DNA from: Thiopseudomonas denitrificans
GTDB taxonomy: Bacteria > Pseudomonadota > Gammaproteobacteria > Pseudomonadales > Pseudomonadaceae
Assembly (NCBI RefSeq): GCF_002866065.1
Contig: NZ_LNJZ01000005.1
Coordinates: 166,143 to 230,142 of the forward strand
DNA: 64,000 bases
Reading direction: 5' to 3'
A model generated the notes under the pieces. That model saw nothing but the letters and a program-made list of their open reading frames with translations. It was not told where the DNA came from and ran no database searches. The position numbers were made by a program, and so were the translations under genes. Shown here piece after piece: positions 29,495 through 40,432 of this stretch (positions are counted from its first letter, which is position 1; each line of letters begins with the position of its first letter).

Positions 29495-30238
29495 ATGAGC
29501 ATGCATTCAATCGTGATTTGCCGTCTGTTATTGTTGGCGTTGCTGATGTCCTGCGCGTCTGTCCGTGCGCAGGATGGCAGCGCCGAGCAGATACGCCAGC
29601 AAATTGCCCGTCTGCAGCCTGACCTGGCCGTCGAGCGGGTCGAAAGGGTTGCCGGGTCCGACCTGTTTGAGGTCCGCCTCAAGGGCGGAGAGTTCCTGTA
29701 TACGGACAAGGGTGCAGAGTTCATTCTGCATGGCCAGCTGTATCAGGTGCGCAATGACAGCGCCGTCAACCTGACCGAGCAGGCCCGGCAGGAAGTTACC
29801 GCCGGCCTGATCGGCAATCTCGATGTTGCCGACATGGTGGTGTTTCCGGCAGCGGAAACCAGGGCGCGCATTACCGTATTTACCGATGTCGATTGCGGTT
29901 ATTGCCAAAAGCTGCATGGCGAGGTTGAAGCACTGACTGCAGCCGGAATCGAAGTGCGTTATCTGGCCTGGCCACGACAAGGCCTGTCCGGCAATACCTA
30001 TGACACCATGGTCAGCATCTGGTGTGCCGATGACCGGCAGGCCGCGATGACACGCGCCAAAAGGCGCCAGAGTGTGGCATCAGCCACGTGCAGAAATCCG
30101 GTCGACCGGCAGTTTGCCCTGGGCCAGCAGCTCGGGGTGAGGGGAACACCGGCGATCGTGCTTGATAATGGCGAGATATTGCCCGGCTACATGCCTGCAG
30201 CCCAGCTGATTGCTCTGGCTTTGCAGGCACAACAGTAA
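29495..30238 (+). CDS. dsbC: Thiol:disulfide isomerase DsbC
   Basis: DsbC is a periplasmic dimeric isomerase that shuffles wrong disulfides and is kept reduced by DsbD. The 247-residue precursor has a signal peptide (IVICRLLLLALLMSCASVRA), an N-terminal dimerisation domain (about 25-85), and a thioredoxin domain with active site CGYC in TDVDCGYCQKLH, the structural Cys pair (WCADD...ATCRNP) and the cis-Pro loop GTPAIVL. ATG at 29495 or 29501 are both plausible starts. It lies just before hom-thrC, as in Pseudomonas. Confidence 0.94.
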   Translation: MSMHSIVICRLLLLALLMSCASVRAQDGSAEQIRQQIARLQPDLAVERVERVAGSDLFEVRLKGGEFLYTDKGAEFILHGQLYQVRNDSAVNLTEQARQEVTAGLIGNLDVADMVVFPAAETRARITVFTDVDCGYCQKLHGEVEALTAAGIEVRYLAWPRQGLSGNTYDTMVSIWCADDRQAAMTRAKRRQSVASATCRNPVDRQFALGQQLGVRGTPAIVLDNGEILPGYMPAAQLIALALQAQQ

Positions 30239-30293
30239 TAAATACAGGCGCCCCGCCGTGAGCGAGGGCCGGAACGAGAGAGGTTGGCATAGC

Positions 30294-31598
30294 GTGAAAA
30301 CCGTCAAGGTCGGAATTTGTGGGCTGGGCACTGTAGGTGGCGGCACACTTAATGTATTGCAGCGTAACGCAACGGAAATTGCCCGCCGTATCGGCACCCG
30401 GATCGAGGTGGTGCATGTGGCTGCCCGCAGCGTCAATCCCCAGTGTGATACCACCGGTATTACCGTAACCGACAACGCTCTGGAGGTGGTTGCCAACCCG
30501 GAGGTCGAGGTGGTGGTGGAGCTGATTGGCGGTGACAGCGTGGCCCGCGAGGTGGTGATGGCGGCCATCGACCAGGGCAAGCATGTGGTCACGGCCAACA
30601 AGGCGCTGTTGGCGGTACACGGCAACGAGATTTTTGCCCGTGCCCGGGACAAGGGCGTCATGGTTGGCTACGAGGCCGCGGTGGCCGGCGGTATTCCGGT
30701 GATCAAGGCGATCCGTGAGGGTCTTGCCGGCAACCGTATCAACTGGCTGGCCGGCATCATCAACGGCACCGGTAACTTCATTCTCACCGAAATGCGCGAA
30801 CACGGTCGGGCCTTTACCGATGTGCTGAAAGAGGCGCAGACGCTGGGCTATGCCGAAGCCGACCCGACCTTTGACGTGGAAGGTATCGATGCGGCGCACA
30901 AGCTGACCATTCTGGCTTCGATCGCTTTCGGCATTCCGTTGCAGTTCGACAAGGCCTACACCGAAGGCATTACCGGCCTGACGGCAGATGATGTGCAGTA
31001 TGCCGAAGTGCTGGGTTACCGCATCAAGCACCTGGGGGTGGCACGCAGGACGGCGGAAGGCATCGAGCTGCGCGTGCATCCGACCCTGATTCCGGCCGAG
31101 CGCCTGATTGCCAATGTCAATGGCGTCATGAACGCGGTGATGGTCAATGGCGATGCCGTGGGCAGCACCCTGTACTACGGCGCCGGCGCGGGCATGGAAC
31201 CGACCGCCTCTGCCGTGGTTGCCGATCTGGTTGATATCGTCCGTACCATGGATTGCGAGCCGGCCGAGCGTGTGGCGGCGCTGGCATTCCAGGCCGATGC
31301 CCTGTCCGATGAGCCGGTGCTGGGCATTGAGCGCTGTGAAACCGCTTATTATTTGCGTATTCAGGCCAAGGATCATCCCGGCGTACTGGCCGAGGTCGCC
31401 AGCATCCTGTCGGAGCGTGGCATCAATATCGAGTCCATCATGCAGAAAGATGTGGAAGAGCAGGACGGCCTGATCCCGATCGTTCTGCTGACCCACCGGG
31501 TACAGGAGGCACGCATGCGTGATGCGATTGTCGCCCTGGAAGCGCTGGAATCGGTGATGGCGCCGGTGGTCCGCATCCGTGTCGAACAGCTGGATTAA
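30294..31598 (+). CDS. hom: Homoserine dehydrogenase
   Basis: Hom reduces aspartate semialdehyde to homoserine, the branch point to threonine and methionine. The 434-residue enzyme starts with GTG and the dinucleotide-binding motif VKVGICGLGTVGGGTL, followed by the catalytic domain (TANKALLAVHG, EAAVAGGIPVIKAIREGL, INGTGNFIL) and a C-terminal ACT domain (about 350-430) that usually binds threonine for feedback inhibition. The open frame continues upstream, but no better start exists. It is 56 bases after dsbC and 22 bases before thrC. Confidence 0.96.
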   Translation: MKTVKVGICGLGTVGGGTLNVLQRNATEIARRIGTRIEVVHVAARSVNPQCDTTGITVTDNALEVVANPEVEVVVELIGGDSVAREVVMAAIDQGKHVVTANKALLAVHGNEIFARARDKGVMVGYEAAVAGGIPVIKAIREGLAGNRINWLAGIINGTGNFILTEMREHGRAFTDVLKEAQTLGYAEADPTFDVEGIDAAHKLTILASIAFGIPLQFDKAYTEGITGLTADDVQYAEVLGYRIKHLGVARRTAEGIELRVHPTLIPAERLIANVNGVMNAVMVNGDAVGSTLYYGAGAGMEPTASAVVADLVDIVRTMDCEPAERVAALAFQADALSDEPVLGIERCETAYYLRIQAKDHPGVLAEVASILSERGINIESIMQKDVEEQDGLIPIVLLTHRVQEARMRDAIVALEALESVMAPVVRIRVEQLD

Positions 31599-31619
31599 TT
31601 TTTCACAAAGGCAAACAAC

Positions 31620-33029
31620 ATGCGTTATATCAGCACCCGTGGCCAGGCTCCGGCCCTGAATTTTGAAGATGTATTGCTGGCCGGCCTGGCCAGCGATGGT
31701 GGTCTCTACGTACCGGAAAACCTGCCGCGCTTCACCCTGGAACAGATGCAGTCCTGGGTCGGTCTGCCGTATCACGAGCTGGCATTTGAAGTGATGCGTC
31801 CCTTTGTTGCCGGCTGCATCAGCGATGCCGACTTCAAGGCCATCCTGGAAGACACTTACGGCGCTTTTGCCAATAGTGCAGTCGCCCCATTGCGTCAGCT
31901 GGACACCAATGAGTGGGCGCTGGAGTTGTTCCACGGCCCGACCCTGGCATTCAAGGACTTTGCCCTGCAGCTGCTGGGCCGCCTGCTGGATCATGTGCTG
32001 ACCAAGCGTGGCGAGCGCGTGGTGATCATGGGTGCCACCTCGGGTGATACCGGTTCGGCCGCCATTGAGGGCTGCCGCCGCTGCGACAACGTCGACATCT
32101 TCATCCTGCACCCGCATCAGCGCGTATCTGAAGTACAGCGCAAGCAGATGACCACCGCCATCAGCGACAACATCCACAACATCGCCATCGAAGGCAACTT
32201 CGATGACTGCCAGGAGATGGTCAAGGCCAGCTTCGCCGACCAGGGTTTCCTCAAGGGTACCCGTCTGGTCGCGGTCAACTCGATCAACTGGGCGCGCATC
32301 ATGGCGCAGATCGTCTACTACTTCCATGCCGCACTGCAGCTGGGTGCGCCGCACCGTTCGGTGGCCTTCTCGGTACCGACCGGCAACTTCGGCGATATCT
32401 TTGCCGGCTACCTGGCACGCAACATGGGCCTGCCGATCAGCCAGCTGATCGTCGCCACCAACCGCAACGACATCCTGCACCGTTTCATGAGCGGCAACCG
32501 CTACCACAAGGATGAGCTGCATCCGACACTGTCTCCGTCCATGGACATCATGGTGTCGTCCAACTTCGAGCGTCTGCTGTTCGACATGCATGGCCGCAAC
32601 GGCGCGCTGGTGGCACAGCTGATGGACGATTTCCGCGCAACCGGCCAGCTGTCGGTGGAAGAGGACCGCTGGAGCGAGGTGCGCAAGCTGTTTGACTCCC
32701 TTGCAGTGGATGATGAGCAGACCTGCCGTACCATTGCCGAGGTATATGCCCAGTGTGGCGAGATTCTTGACCCGCATACCGCGATTGGCGTGCGTGCTGC
32801 GCGCGAATGCCGCCGTAGCCTGGGCGTGCCAATGGTAACGCTGGCTACTGCGCATCCGGTCAAGTTCCCTGACGCGGTGGAAAAAGCCGTGGCTGGTGTA
32901 GCACCACATCTGCCACCGCACATGGCCGACCTGTTCGAACGCGAAGAGCGTTGCACGGTACTGGCTAATGATCTGAAAACAGTACAGGAGTTTGTCAGCC
33001 AGCACGGCAACCGCGGCAAGCCGCTGTAA
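31620..33029 (+). CDS. thrC: Threonine synthase
   Basis: ThrC turns O-phosphohomoserine into threonine with PLP. The 469-residue protein is of the long gammaproteobacterial type, starting MRYISTRGQAPALNFEDVLLAGLASDGGLYVPE and with the PLP lysine in LAFKDFALQLLG, the phosphate loop GATSGDTGSAAIEG, and VPTGNFGDIFAGYLA. It follows hom directly, so the two form a threonine operon, possibly with dsbC. Confidence 0.97.
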   Translation: MRYISTRGQAPALNFEDVLLAGLASDGGLYVPENLPRFTLEQMQSWVGLPYHELAFEVMRPFVAGCISDADFKAILEDTYGAFANSAVAPLRQLDTNEWALELFHGPTLAFKDFALQLLGRLLDHVLTKRGERVVIMGATSGDTGSAAIEGCRRCDNVDIFILHPHQRVSEVQRKQMTTAISDNIHNIAIEGNFDDCQEMVKASFADQGFLKGTRLVAVNSINWARIMAQIVYYFHAALQLGAPHRSVAFSVPTGNFGDIFAGYLARNMGLPISQLIVATNRNDILHRFMSGNRYHKDELHPTLSPSMDIMVSSNFERLLFDMHGRNGALVAQLMDDFRATGQLSVEEDRWSEVRKLFDSLAVDDEQTCRTIAEVYAQCGEILDPHTAIGVRAARECRRSLGVPMVTLATAHPVKFPDAVEKAVAGVAPHLPPHMADLFEREERCTVLANDLKTVQEFVSQHGNRGKPL

Positions 33030-33160
33030 GTCACCGGATCACAGGGTCGGCAGGTTCGGTGAGATACCGGCTGCTGGCCGGTTGTGGTCATGCGGAGCGA
33101 CATACCGCAAGGCCGCTGCTGTTCGTGGTGAAACGTATGGCAAATCTGTAGAGCCGACAC

Positions 33161-33189
33161 TTGACACGAGCCGGTTTAATCGGCATGAT
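33161..33189 (+). promoter_or_regulatory. Predicted promoter of rpsT
   Basis: A perfect TTGACA (33161-33166), 17 bases, then CATGAT (33184-33189). The -35 is strong and the -10 weak; it lies about 50 bases before the GTG start. Confidence 0.5.
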
Positions 33190-33239
33190 TCGCAAATCAT
33201 TTTTTCCCTTTCATATAGAAGTTTTCGAGGAGTTAGACT

Positions 33240-33509
33240 GTGGCCAACAGCCCTTCTGCCAAAAAACGCGCCAAACAGGCTGAGAAGCGCAACAGCCACA
33301 ATGCCAGCCTGCGTTCCATGGTTCGCACCTACATCAAGAACGTAGTCAAGGCGCTGGACGCCAAAGACCTGGCCAAGGCCCAGGAAGCCTACGCCAAGGC
33401 TGTTCCGGTCATTGACCGCATGGCTGACAAAGGCATTCTGCACAAGAACAAGGCCGCTCGTCACAAGAGCCGCCTGAACCAGCACATCAAGGCGCTGGCA
33501 GCTGCATAA
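33240..33509 (+). CDS. rpsT: 30S ribosomal protein S20
   Basis: S20 is a small basic protein of the 30S subunit. The 89-residue sequence begins [26 protein letters not shown] after the initiator and ends [14 protein letters not shown], typical of the family. It starts with GTG preceded by CGAGGAG, and a GTG or UUG start is common in rpsT, where weak initiation supports autoregulation. A terminator follows. In Pseudomonas murJ usually follows rpsT; here fadH does. Confidence 0.97.
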   Translation: MANSPSAKKRAKQAEKRNSHNASLRSMVRTYIKNVVKALDAKDLAKAQEAYAKAVPVIDRMADKGILHKNKAARHKSRLNQHIKALAAA

Positions 33510-33522
33510 GCCCTGAGCATTG

Positions 33523-33554
33523 CAAAAAACCGGTCTTCAAGACCGGTTTTTTTG
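33523..33554 (+). terminator. Rho-independent terminator after rpsT
   Basis: ACCGGTCTT and AAGACCGGT form a compact stem, followed by a seven-base T run and preceded by six As. Confidence 0.92.
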
Positions 33555-33654
33555 TGCCTGTAAAAAGCGCCGACAGGCAGGATTGCTGCGGTAACCTCTC
33601 CCCCTGAAGCCGGGCGGTGAACGCACAGCATTGTAAATGCGCCGTTGTTTCTAG

Positions 33655-35796
<2,142 letters not shown>

Positions 35797-36144
35797 TATG
35801 CGTTGCAGCAGCGAAAGTGCCGGTCTTGTCGTGGCTGGCTCCGTTGCGGTCAGGCGTCCGTTGGCGGGCGACTGACCGCGGTATCCCCTTGTTGCCGGCT
35901 ACCGGATCAGTCCATAGCCTCAGCTCTCCCTGGTGTTTGGTGATTTGTCTGCCGTTTGGCAGCCACTTCTGTGCTATAAATCACAAACCCTTTCATGTCT
36001 TCAGCTTGCAGGCCCCAACTGATGTAGGATCGGCACGTGATGCGTGCCGACTTGCCGGAAGGTACGCCAAACTTGCAGGTCGGCGTGGTCCGGCCCGGCT
36101 GCACAGGGTACGGGGTGTGCCGGAACCAGGGAGAATCGAATTAC
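35797..36144. other. Intergenic region between fadH and the coiled-coil protein gene (348 bp)
   Basis: I see no gene. Two hairpins are visible: CTGCC-GTTT-GGCAG (35949-35962) and TCGGCACG-TGATG-CGTGCCGA (36030-36050, perfect 8-bp arms, 95 bases before the next start). A TATAAA at 35975-35980 may be a -10 but has no good -35 at the right distance. Confidence 0.5.
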
Positions 36145-37515
36145 ATGAGTACCTTCAGGCTGAGTCGACAACAGATGACTGAAGCCATCCTGTTGTTCAG
36201 TGATGCCGGGATTGCCACGGAAATGCTGTATCCGGAATTCGAGGCCGTGCTGGACAATGTGGTCAGCATGCCGGAATGGGCCGACCAGCAGGTCCGTGCA
36301 GCTTACGTGGTGATCAATCCCCGGCTGCAGGTGCGCTCGGTGGTGCTGTTCTATCTGGATTTTGACGAGAAGGGTACCGCAGATTCGGGCTGGAATGTGC
36401 CCTTGCGCCAGTTGGTAGAGAAAGCGGAATACGGTCCTGATCTCGAAGGCGGCCCGATTCGTCTGGTATGCCGCAGCCAGTCTCCGATTCCATGGTTGCA
36501 AATGCATCTGTGGGACCCTGACCTGACACCGGGGCACAACCATCTGTACATGATCCGTGACGCGGTGAAACGCAACCAGCTGCGCTTGCTGGTCGAGGAA
36601 GAAGAAGCGGCGGCCACGGCACGGTTCGAACTGGACAAGTTGCAGGTGGTGGCGGAAGAGTCATGGCAGTTGCCGGCAGATGTGGAAAGGAAAAAAAACC
36701 AGGAACGCATAGCTGCCGAGCGTGAACGGGAGCAGCGCAAGAAAGCCGCCCAGCTGATCAAGCAGCAGCGCTTGCGTATGCGCACCCTGGAAACCGAGCA
36801 TGGTGAGGCGCTGGCCGGTTTGCGCCGGCGTACCGAGCAGCAGTTGGCCGCCAGCCGGACCGGCATGCAACAGCTGGAACAGGAACTGCTGGCCCTGCAA
36901 GAGCAAAACCGGATCCTGAAAAAACAGGTCAGGCAACTGGGCCATATTGGCGAGAGTGCCAGGCAGCAGCTACAAAGCATGGCCGTCAAGGAGCAAAACC
37001 AGGTTGCCATGTTGAAGGAGCAGTTCGAGCAGGAGTTGCAGGCCCACAAGGAGCTGCTGGAAAACACCCACCAGGAACAGCGTCAACACCAGCAGCAGCG
37101 CTACGAAAGCCGCCTTGCCGGCTTGCAGGACGAGCTGCTGCAGGCCCGGAAAGAGGGTGACAGCATCCGTCAGGAGTGCAAGGCCATGCTGGCCGCCTCG
37201 AGCGCGGTGCTGGAGCGTCTGGAGGAGGCGGGAGTCTCTCTGGTGACCCTGCAGCCCGGTGCCGGGCATATCACCATCCCGGTGGATGAGGTGGACGAGT
37301 TCCTGAAAAGCCCGTCCGCCTATGCGGCCAGGTACTGCATGGTCAGTGAGGAGGATTACAAGGTCTGGCTCAAGCACTATGAAACGCCGGTATGTGATGC
37401 CCATATTCCGGTGACAGGCCAGTTGTGCGGTTTGCCGCTTGAGCGCAAGACGCATCCGAGCCGTTTTACCCAGGGCATTTCCAACCGCTGTTCCCGCCAC
37501 AAGGAACTCTGGTAA
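36145..37515 (+). CDS. Uncharacterised coiled-coil protein with C-terminal Cys/His cluster
   Basis: The 456-residue product has three parts: an N-terminal globular region (about 1-135, including LQVRSVVLFYLDFDEKG and HLWDPDLTPGHNHLYMIRDAV), a long charged coiled coil (about 140-375, rich in E, K, Q and R), and a C-terminal domain ending with Cys417-x2-His420, Cys428 and Cys449-x2-His452, which could bind zinc. There is no signal peptide or membrane helix. Similar proteins in Pseudomonas are, as I recall, sometimes labelled chromosome partitioning proteins on the basis of the coiled coil only; I see no ParA ATPase motif. The ATG at 36145 follows GGGAG. Function unknown. Confidence 0.82.
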   Translation: MSTFRLSRQQMTEAILLFSDAGIATEMLYPEFEAVLDNVVSMPEWADQQVRAAYVVINPRLQVRSVVLFYLDFDEKGTADSGWNVPLRQLVEKAEYGPDLEGGPIRLVCRSQSPIPWLQMHLWDPDLTPGHNHLYMIRDAVKRNQLRLLVEEEEAAATARFELDKLQVVAEESWQLPADVERKKNQERIAAEREREQRKKAAQLIKQQRLRMRTLETEHGEALAGLRRRTEQQLAASRTGMQQLEQELLALQEQNRILKKQVRQLGHIGESARQQLQSMAVKEQNQVAMLKEQFEQELQAHKELLENTHQEQRQHQQQRYESRLAGLQDELLQARKEGDSIRQECKAMLAASSAVLERLEEAGVSLVTLQPGAGHITIPVDEVDEFLKSPSAYAARYCMVSEEDYKVWLKHYETPVCDAHIPVTGQLCGLPLERKTHPSRFTQGISNRCSRHKELW

Positions 37516-37627
37516 CCGGCCTGTTGATGCCCGGCATTTCCATGGCTGGCAGCTGTCTGCCGGCTGCTGCAAGTGTGTTCGCGGCGTGTAGCCCCGGTAA
37601 CAGTAATGATCGCTGCCTGATCCGGCT

Positions 37628-38995
37628 CTACGCCAGCCGGTGTTTTTTCGCCATGTGTCCGAGCCGCCAGCCCAATAGAACGGCGGCGCAGGTCAGGCCG
37701 GCGATCAGGCCTTGCCACAATCCTGCCGGACCCTGTGCCGGACCGGCGATATCGGTCAAGCCAAGTGAATAACCGATGGGCAGGCCGATACCCCAGTAGG
37801 ATGCCAGGGTGATCAGCATGGTGATCCGGGTATCCTGGTAGCCTCGCAAGGCGCCGGCGGCAGTCACCTGCACCGCATCGGAAAACTGGAATACGGCGGC
37901 GTAGATGATCAGGGTGGCGGCAATGCCCAGCACCTGCGGGTCACTGGTGTAGATGCGGGCAATCGGCTCGCGCAACAATGTCATGTAACTGGCAGAAACG
38001 CAGGCCAGCAACAGTGCGCTGCCCATCGCGACGCGGGCGGCAAAGGCTGCATCGGCCGGTCGGCCCGCGCCAAGGGTCTGCCCGACCCGCACCGTGGTCG
38101 CCATGCCCAGCGAGTAGGGTAGCATGAACACCAGCGAGCTGAAGTTGAGGGCGATCTGGTGCCCGGCCACTGTATTTGCGCCCAGCCCGCCGATCAGCAA
38201 GGCAATAACGGAGAAAATACTGGCCTCGGCAAAAATCGAGATACCGATCGGCAGGCCCAGGACCAGCAGCCCGCCGAGGGGCTGGCGCCGGGGCAGTGAC
38301 CAGCGTTTGAATATTCCGTGCCGGCGGTAGTGGGGAGCCCAATAGACCCACCAGAACATCGCCAGCATCATGCAGACCATGACCAGCGCCGTGGCCCAGC
38401 CGCAGCCGACGCCGCCCATCGCCGGCAGGCCGAGCTTGCCGTGGATGAAGGCATAGTTGGCCGGAATGTTGATCAGCAGGCCAAGCAGGCCGATCACCAT
38501 GCTCGGGCGGGTGCGGCCCAGCGCATCGCTGTAGCAGCGCAGTACCGTGTACAGTGCCAGTGCCGGAAAGCCGCAGGCAACGGCGCGCAGATAGCCCATC
38601 GCTGGTTCGACCAGTACGGGCTCTATGCCCAGCAGGACAAGCAGGGGTTCGGCGTTCCACATCAGTATTGCCAGCAGACTGCCCAGCAACAGGCCCAGCC
38701 ACAGCGCCTGGTGTACCAGCGGGCCGATCTGGCGCGTGCCACCGGCACCGAAAATCCGCGCCACTTTGGCCGTGGTCGCCATCAGGACACCGCTCATGAA
38801 CAGGAAGACAGGCATCCAGATCGAGTTGCCGAGGGCTACGGCAGCCAGATCGGTCGGGCTGACCCGGCCGGCCATCATGGTATCGACAAAGCCCATCGCC
38901 GCATTGGCCAGCTGGGCGACGACAATGGGGGCGGACAATTTCAGGAGTGCCCGCCACTCATTGAACAGGCGCGGGCGCAAAGCCGGGTTGGACAT
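37628..38995 (-). CDS. norM: MATE-family multidrug efflux protein (NorM type)
   Basis: A 455-residue multidrug/Na+ or H+ antiporter of the MATE family with 12 predicted membrane helices. Family motifs include LKLSAPIVVAQLANAAMGFVDTMMAGR near the start and the repeated QIALNFSSLVFMLPYSLGMATTVRVGQ in the second half. It begins 12 bases after the DedA-PAP2 gene on the same strand, so the two are likely cotranscribed. Substrates are probably cationic drugs and dyes. Confidence 0.92.
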   Translation of the reverse strand: MSNPALRPRLFNEWRALLKLSAPIVVAQLANAAMGFVDTMMAGRVSPTDLAAVALGNSIWMPVFLFMSGVLMATTAKVARIFGAGGTRQIGPLVHQALWLGLLLGSLLAILMWNAEPLLVLLGIEPVLVEPAMGYLRAVACGFPALALYTVLRCYSDALGRTRPSMVIGLLGLLINIPANYAFIHGKLGLPAMGGVGCGWATALVMVCMMLAMFWWVYWAPHYRRHGIFKRWSLPRRQPLGGLLVLGLPIGISIFAEASIFSVIALLIGGLGANTVAGHQIALNFSSLVFMLPYSLGMATTVRVGQTLGAGRPADAAFAARVAMGSALLLACVSASYMTLLREPIARIYTSDPQVLGIAATLIIYAAVFQFSDAVQVTAAGALRGYQDTRITMLITLASYWGIGLPIGYSLGLTDIAGPAQGPAGLWQGLIAGLTCAAVLLGWRLGHMAKKHRLA

Positions 38996-39007
38996 GGGGC
39001 GGGCAAC

Positions 39008-40336
39008 TCAGAATAGATTGTATTTGCTGGCGGTGGCAGAGAATGACCAGAGCACGAACAGAATGAAAATGACCAGCGACAGGCTGCCTTGCAGCAACCA
39101 GAAACGGCCGGGTAGCGGGGCCGGCGAGTGGTTCCTGCAGAACAGGCTCAGTGCCAGCGCACAGCTGAAGGTGGCGAGCAGGGCACCGGCCAGCACATCG
39201 GTTGGCCAGTGTGCCGTCAGGTAAACCCGTGACAAGGCCACCAGGCTGGCCGGAAGGCAGGCCAGGGCAATCAGGAAGGTACGCAACTGCCAGCGCCGGG
39301 CCATGCCAAACAGGATGGCAATCACCAGGAAAAAGGTGAAAGCCCGAACGCTGTGTCCGCTGGGCATGCTGTAACCGTCCAGGACCTGTGGCAGCAAATG
39401 GGGACGAATGCGTGCCACCACTGCCTTGAACAGGGCATTGAGCAGGGTGGCACCCATCAGGCTGGTAGCGGCAAACAGTAGCGCGGTACGTGCCCGATAC
39501 AGCAGTAGCAGCAGGCACAACAGGGCGTCCAGCATGATCTGCAGCTTGACATCACCGAGCTGGGTCAGCACCAGCATCAGCTTGTCGAGGGCAGAGCTGG
39601 ACAGGCCCAGAATGAGCTGCTGCAGGTAGAGGTCGAAGACCTGCAACCATGGCCAGCCGGCCAGCATGGCCAGCAACAGCAGTCCGGTCAGCAGGGCAAG
39701 CAGGGCGTGGCGATGTGGCTGGCGGGTTCTTCCCAGCCAGATGCCGCTTGCGATCAGCAGGCCGAAACCACCTGTCAGCAAGAGGGCTTGTGGCCAGAAG
39801 CCGGGTGGCGGGGTGCTGTCCAGCGCAGCCCCGGCCAGCCAGCCGGGTATCACGGCAGAGAGCGACCAGATGCCGGCGCTACAGGCATTGATGAGGATGA
39901 AGCGTTTCCCCGACATGTGCAGCATGCCGGCCAGCATGGGCAGCACCGGGCGCAACGGGCCGATGAAGTGGCCAAAGAACAGGCTGGCCCCGCCATAGCT
40001 GGACAGGTGAACTTCAGCCTGGGCCAGCCATTGCGGGTGCTTGCGCAGCAGTGGCAGGCGATGAACGCCGGCCTGCAAACGGGCACCGAGCAGATACGAG
40101 CCGCTGTTGCCCAGAAAAGCCGCCAGCCATGCCAGTAGGGCCAGCGGCCACAGGGCAGCGCCGGCCTGCCCGGCCAGCAGGGCGGCAGAAAATACCAGAA
40201 TCACGCCTGGCCAGATGATTCCGATCAATGCCGTGCACTCCACCAGGATGATCAGGAAGATGCTGACGCCAAGCCAGTGCGGATGCAGGGCAAGCCAGTC
40301 AAACAGTGGAGCAAAAAACTCGGACATCTCGGACAT
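39008..40336 (-). CDS. DedA-family membrane protein fused to PAP2 phosphatase
   Basis: This 442-residue inner-membrane protein joins two domains. The N-terminal half (about 10-200) is DedA/SNARE-associated type, with GIIWPGVILVFSAALLAG, FGHFIGPLRPVLPMLAG and NACSAGIWS. The C-terminal half (about 220-420) is a PAP2 lipid phosphatase with the complete motifs KAVVARIRP (Kx6RP), PSGH and SRVYLTAHWPTD (SRx5Hx3D). It may flip and dephosphorylate undecaprenyl- or phosphatidic-type lipids. ATG at 40336 or 40327 are both possible. It precedes norM. Confidence 0.92.
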   Translation of the reverse strand: MSEMSEFFAPLFDWLALHPHWLGVSIFLIILVECTALIGIIWPGVILVFSAALLAGQAGAALWPLALLAWLAAFLGNSGSYLLGARLQAGVHRLPLLRKHPQWLAQAEVHLSSYGGASLFFGHFIGPLRPVLPMLAGMLHMSGKRFILINACSAGIWSLSAVIPGWLAGAALDSTPPPGFWPQALLLTGGFGLLIASGIWLGRTRQPHRHALLALLTGLLLLAMLAGWPWLQVFDLYLQQLILGLSSSALDKLMLVLTQLGDVKLQIMLDALLCLLLLLYRARTALLFAATSLMGATLLNALFKAVVARIRPHLLPQVLDGYSMPSGHSVRAFTFFLVIAILFGMARRWQLRTFLIALACLPASLVALSRVYLTAHWPTDVLAGALLATFSCALALSLFCRNHSPAPLPGRFWLLQGSLSLVIFILFVLWSFSATASKYNLF

Positions 40337-40432
40337 TGAATAACCGTAAATAAATCAGGGAGTGCTTCTCAGGGGCGGATTGTACAGGCACTGCGCAGGC
40401 CATACCAAGCGGCATCCGGAGTGCGTTCCGGG

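Noticed and set aside
30012..33005. 997-codon open frame on the minus strand opposite hom and thrC
   Set aside because: It is the antisense shadow of two well-recognised enzymes and its translation has no domain signals; high GC gives long antisense frames.
35956..35980. Promoter using TTGGCA and TATAAA before the coiled-coil gene
   Set aside because: The spacer would be only 13 bases, too short for sigma-70.
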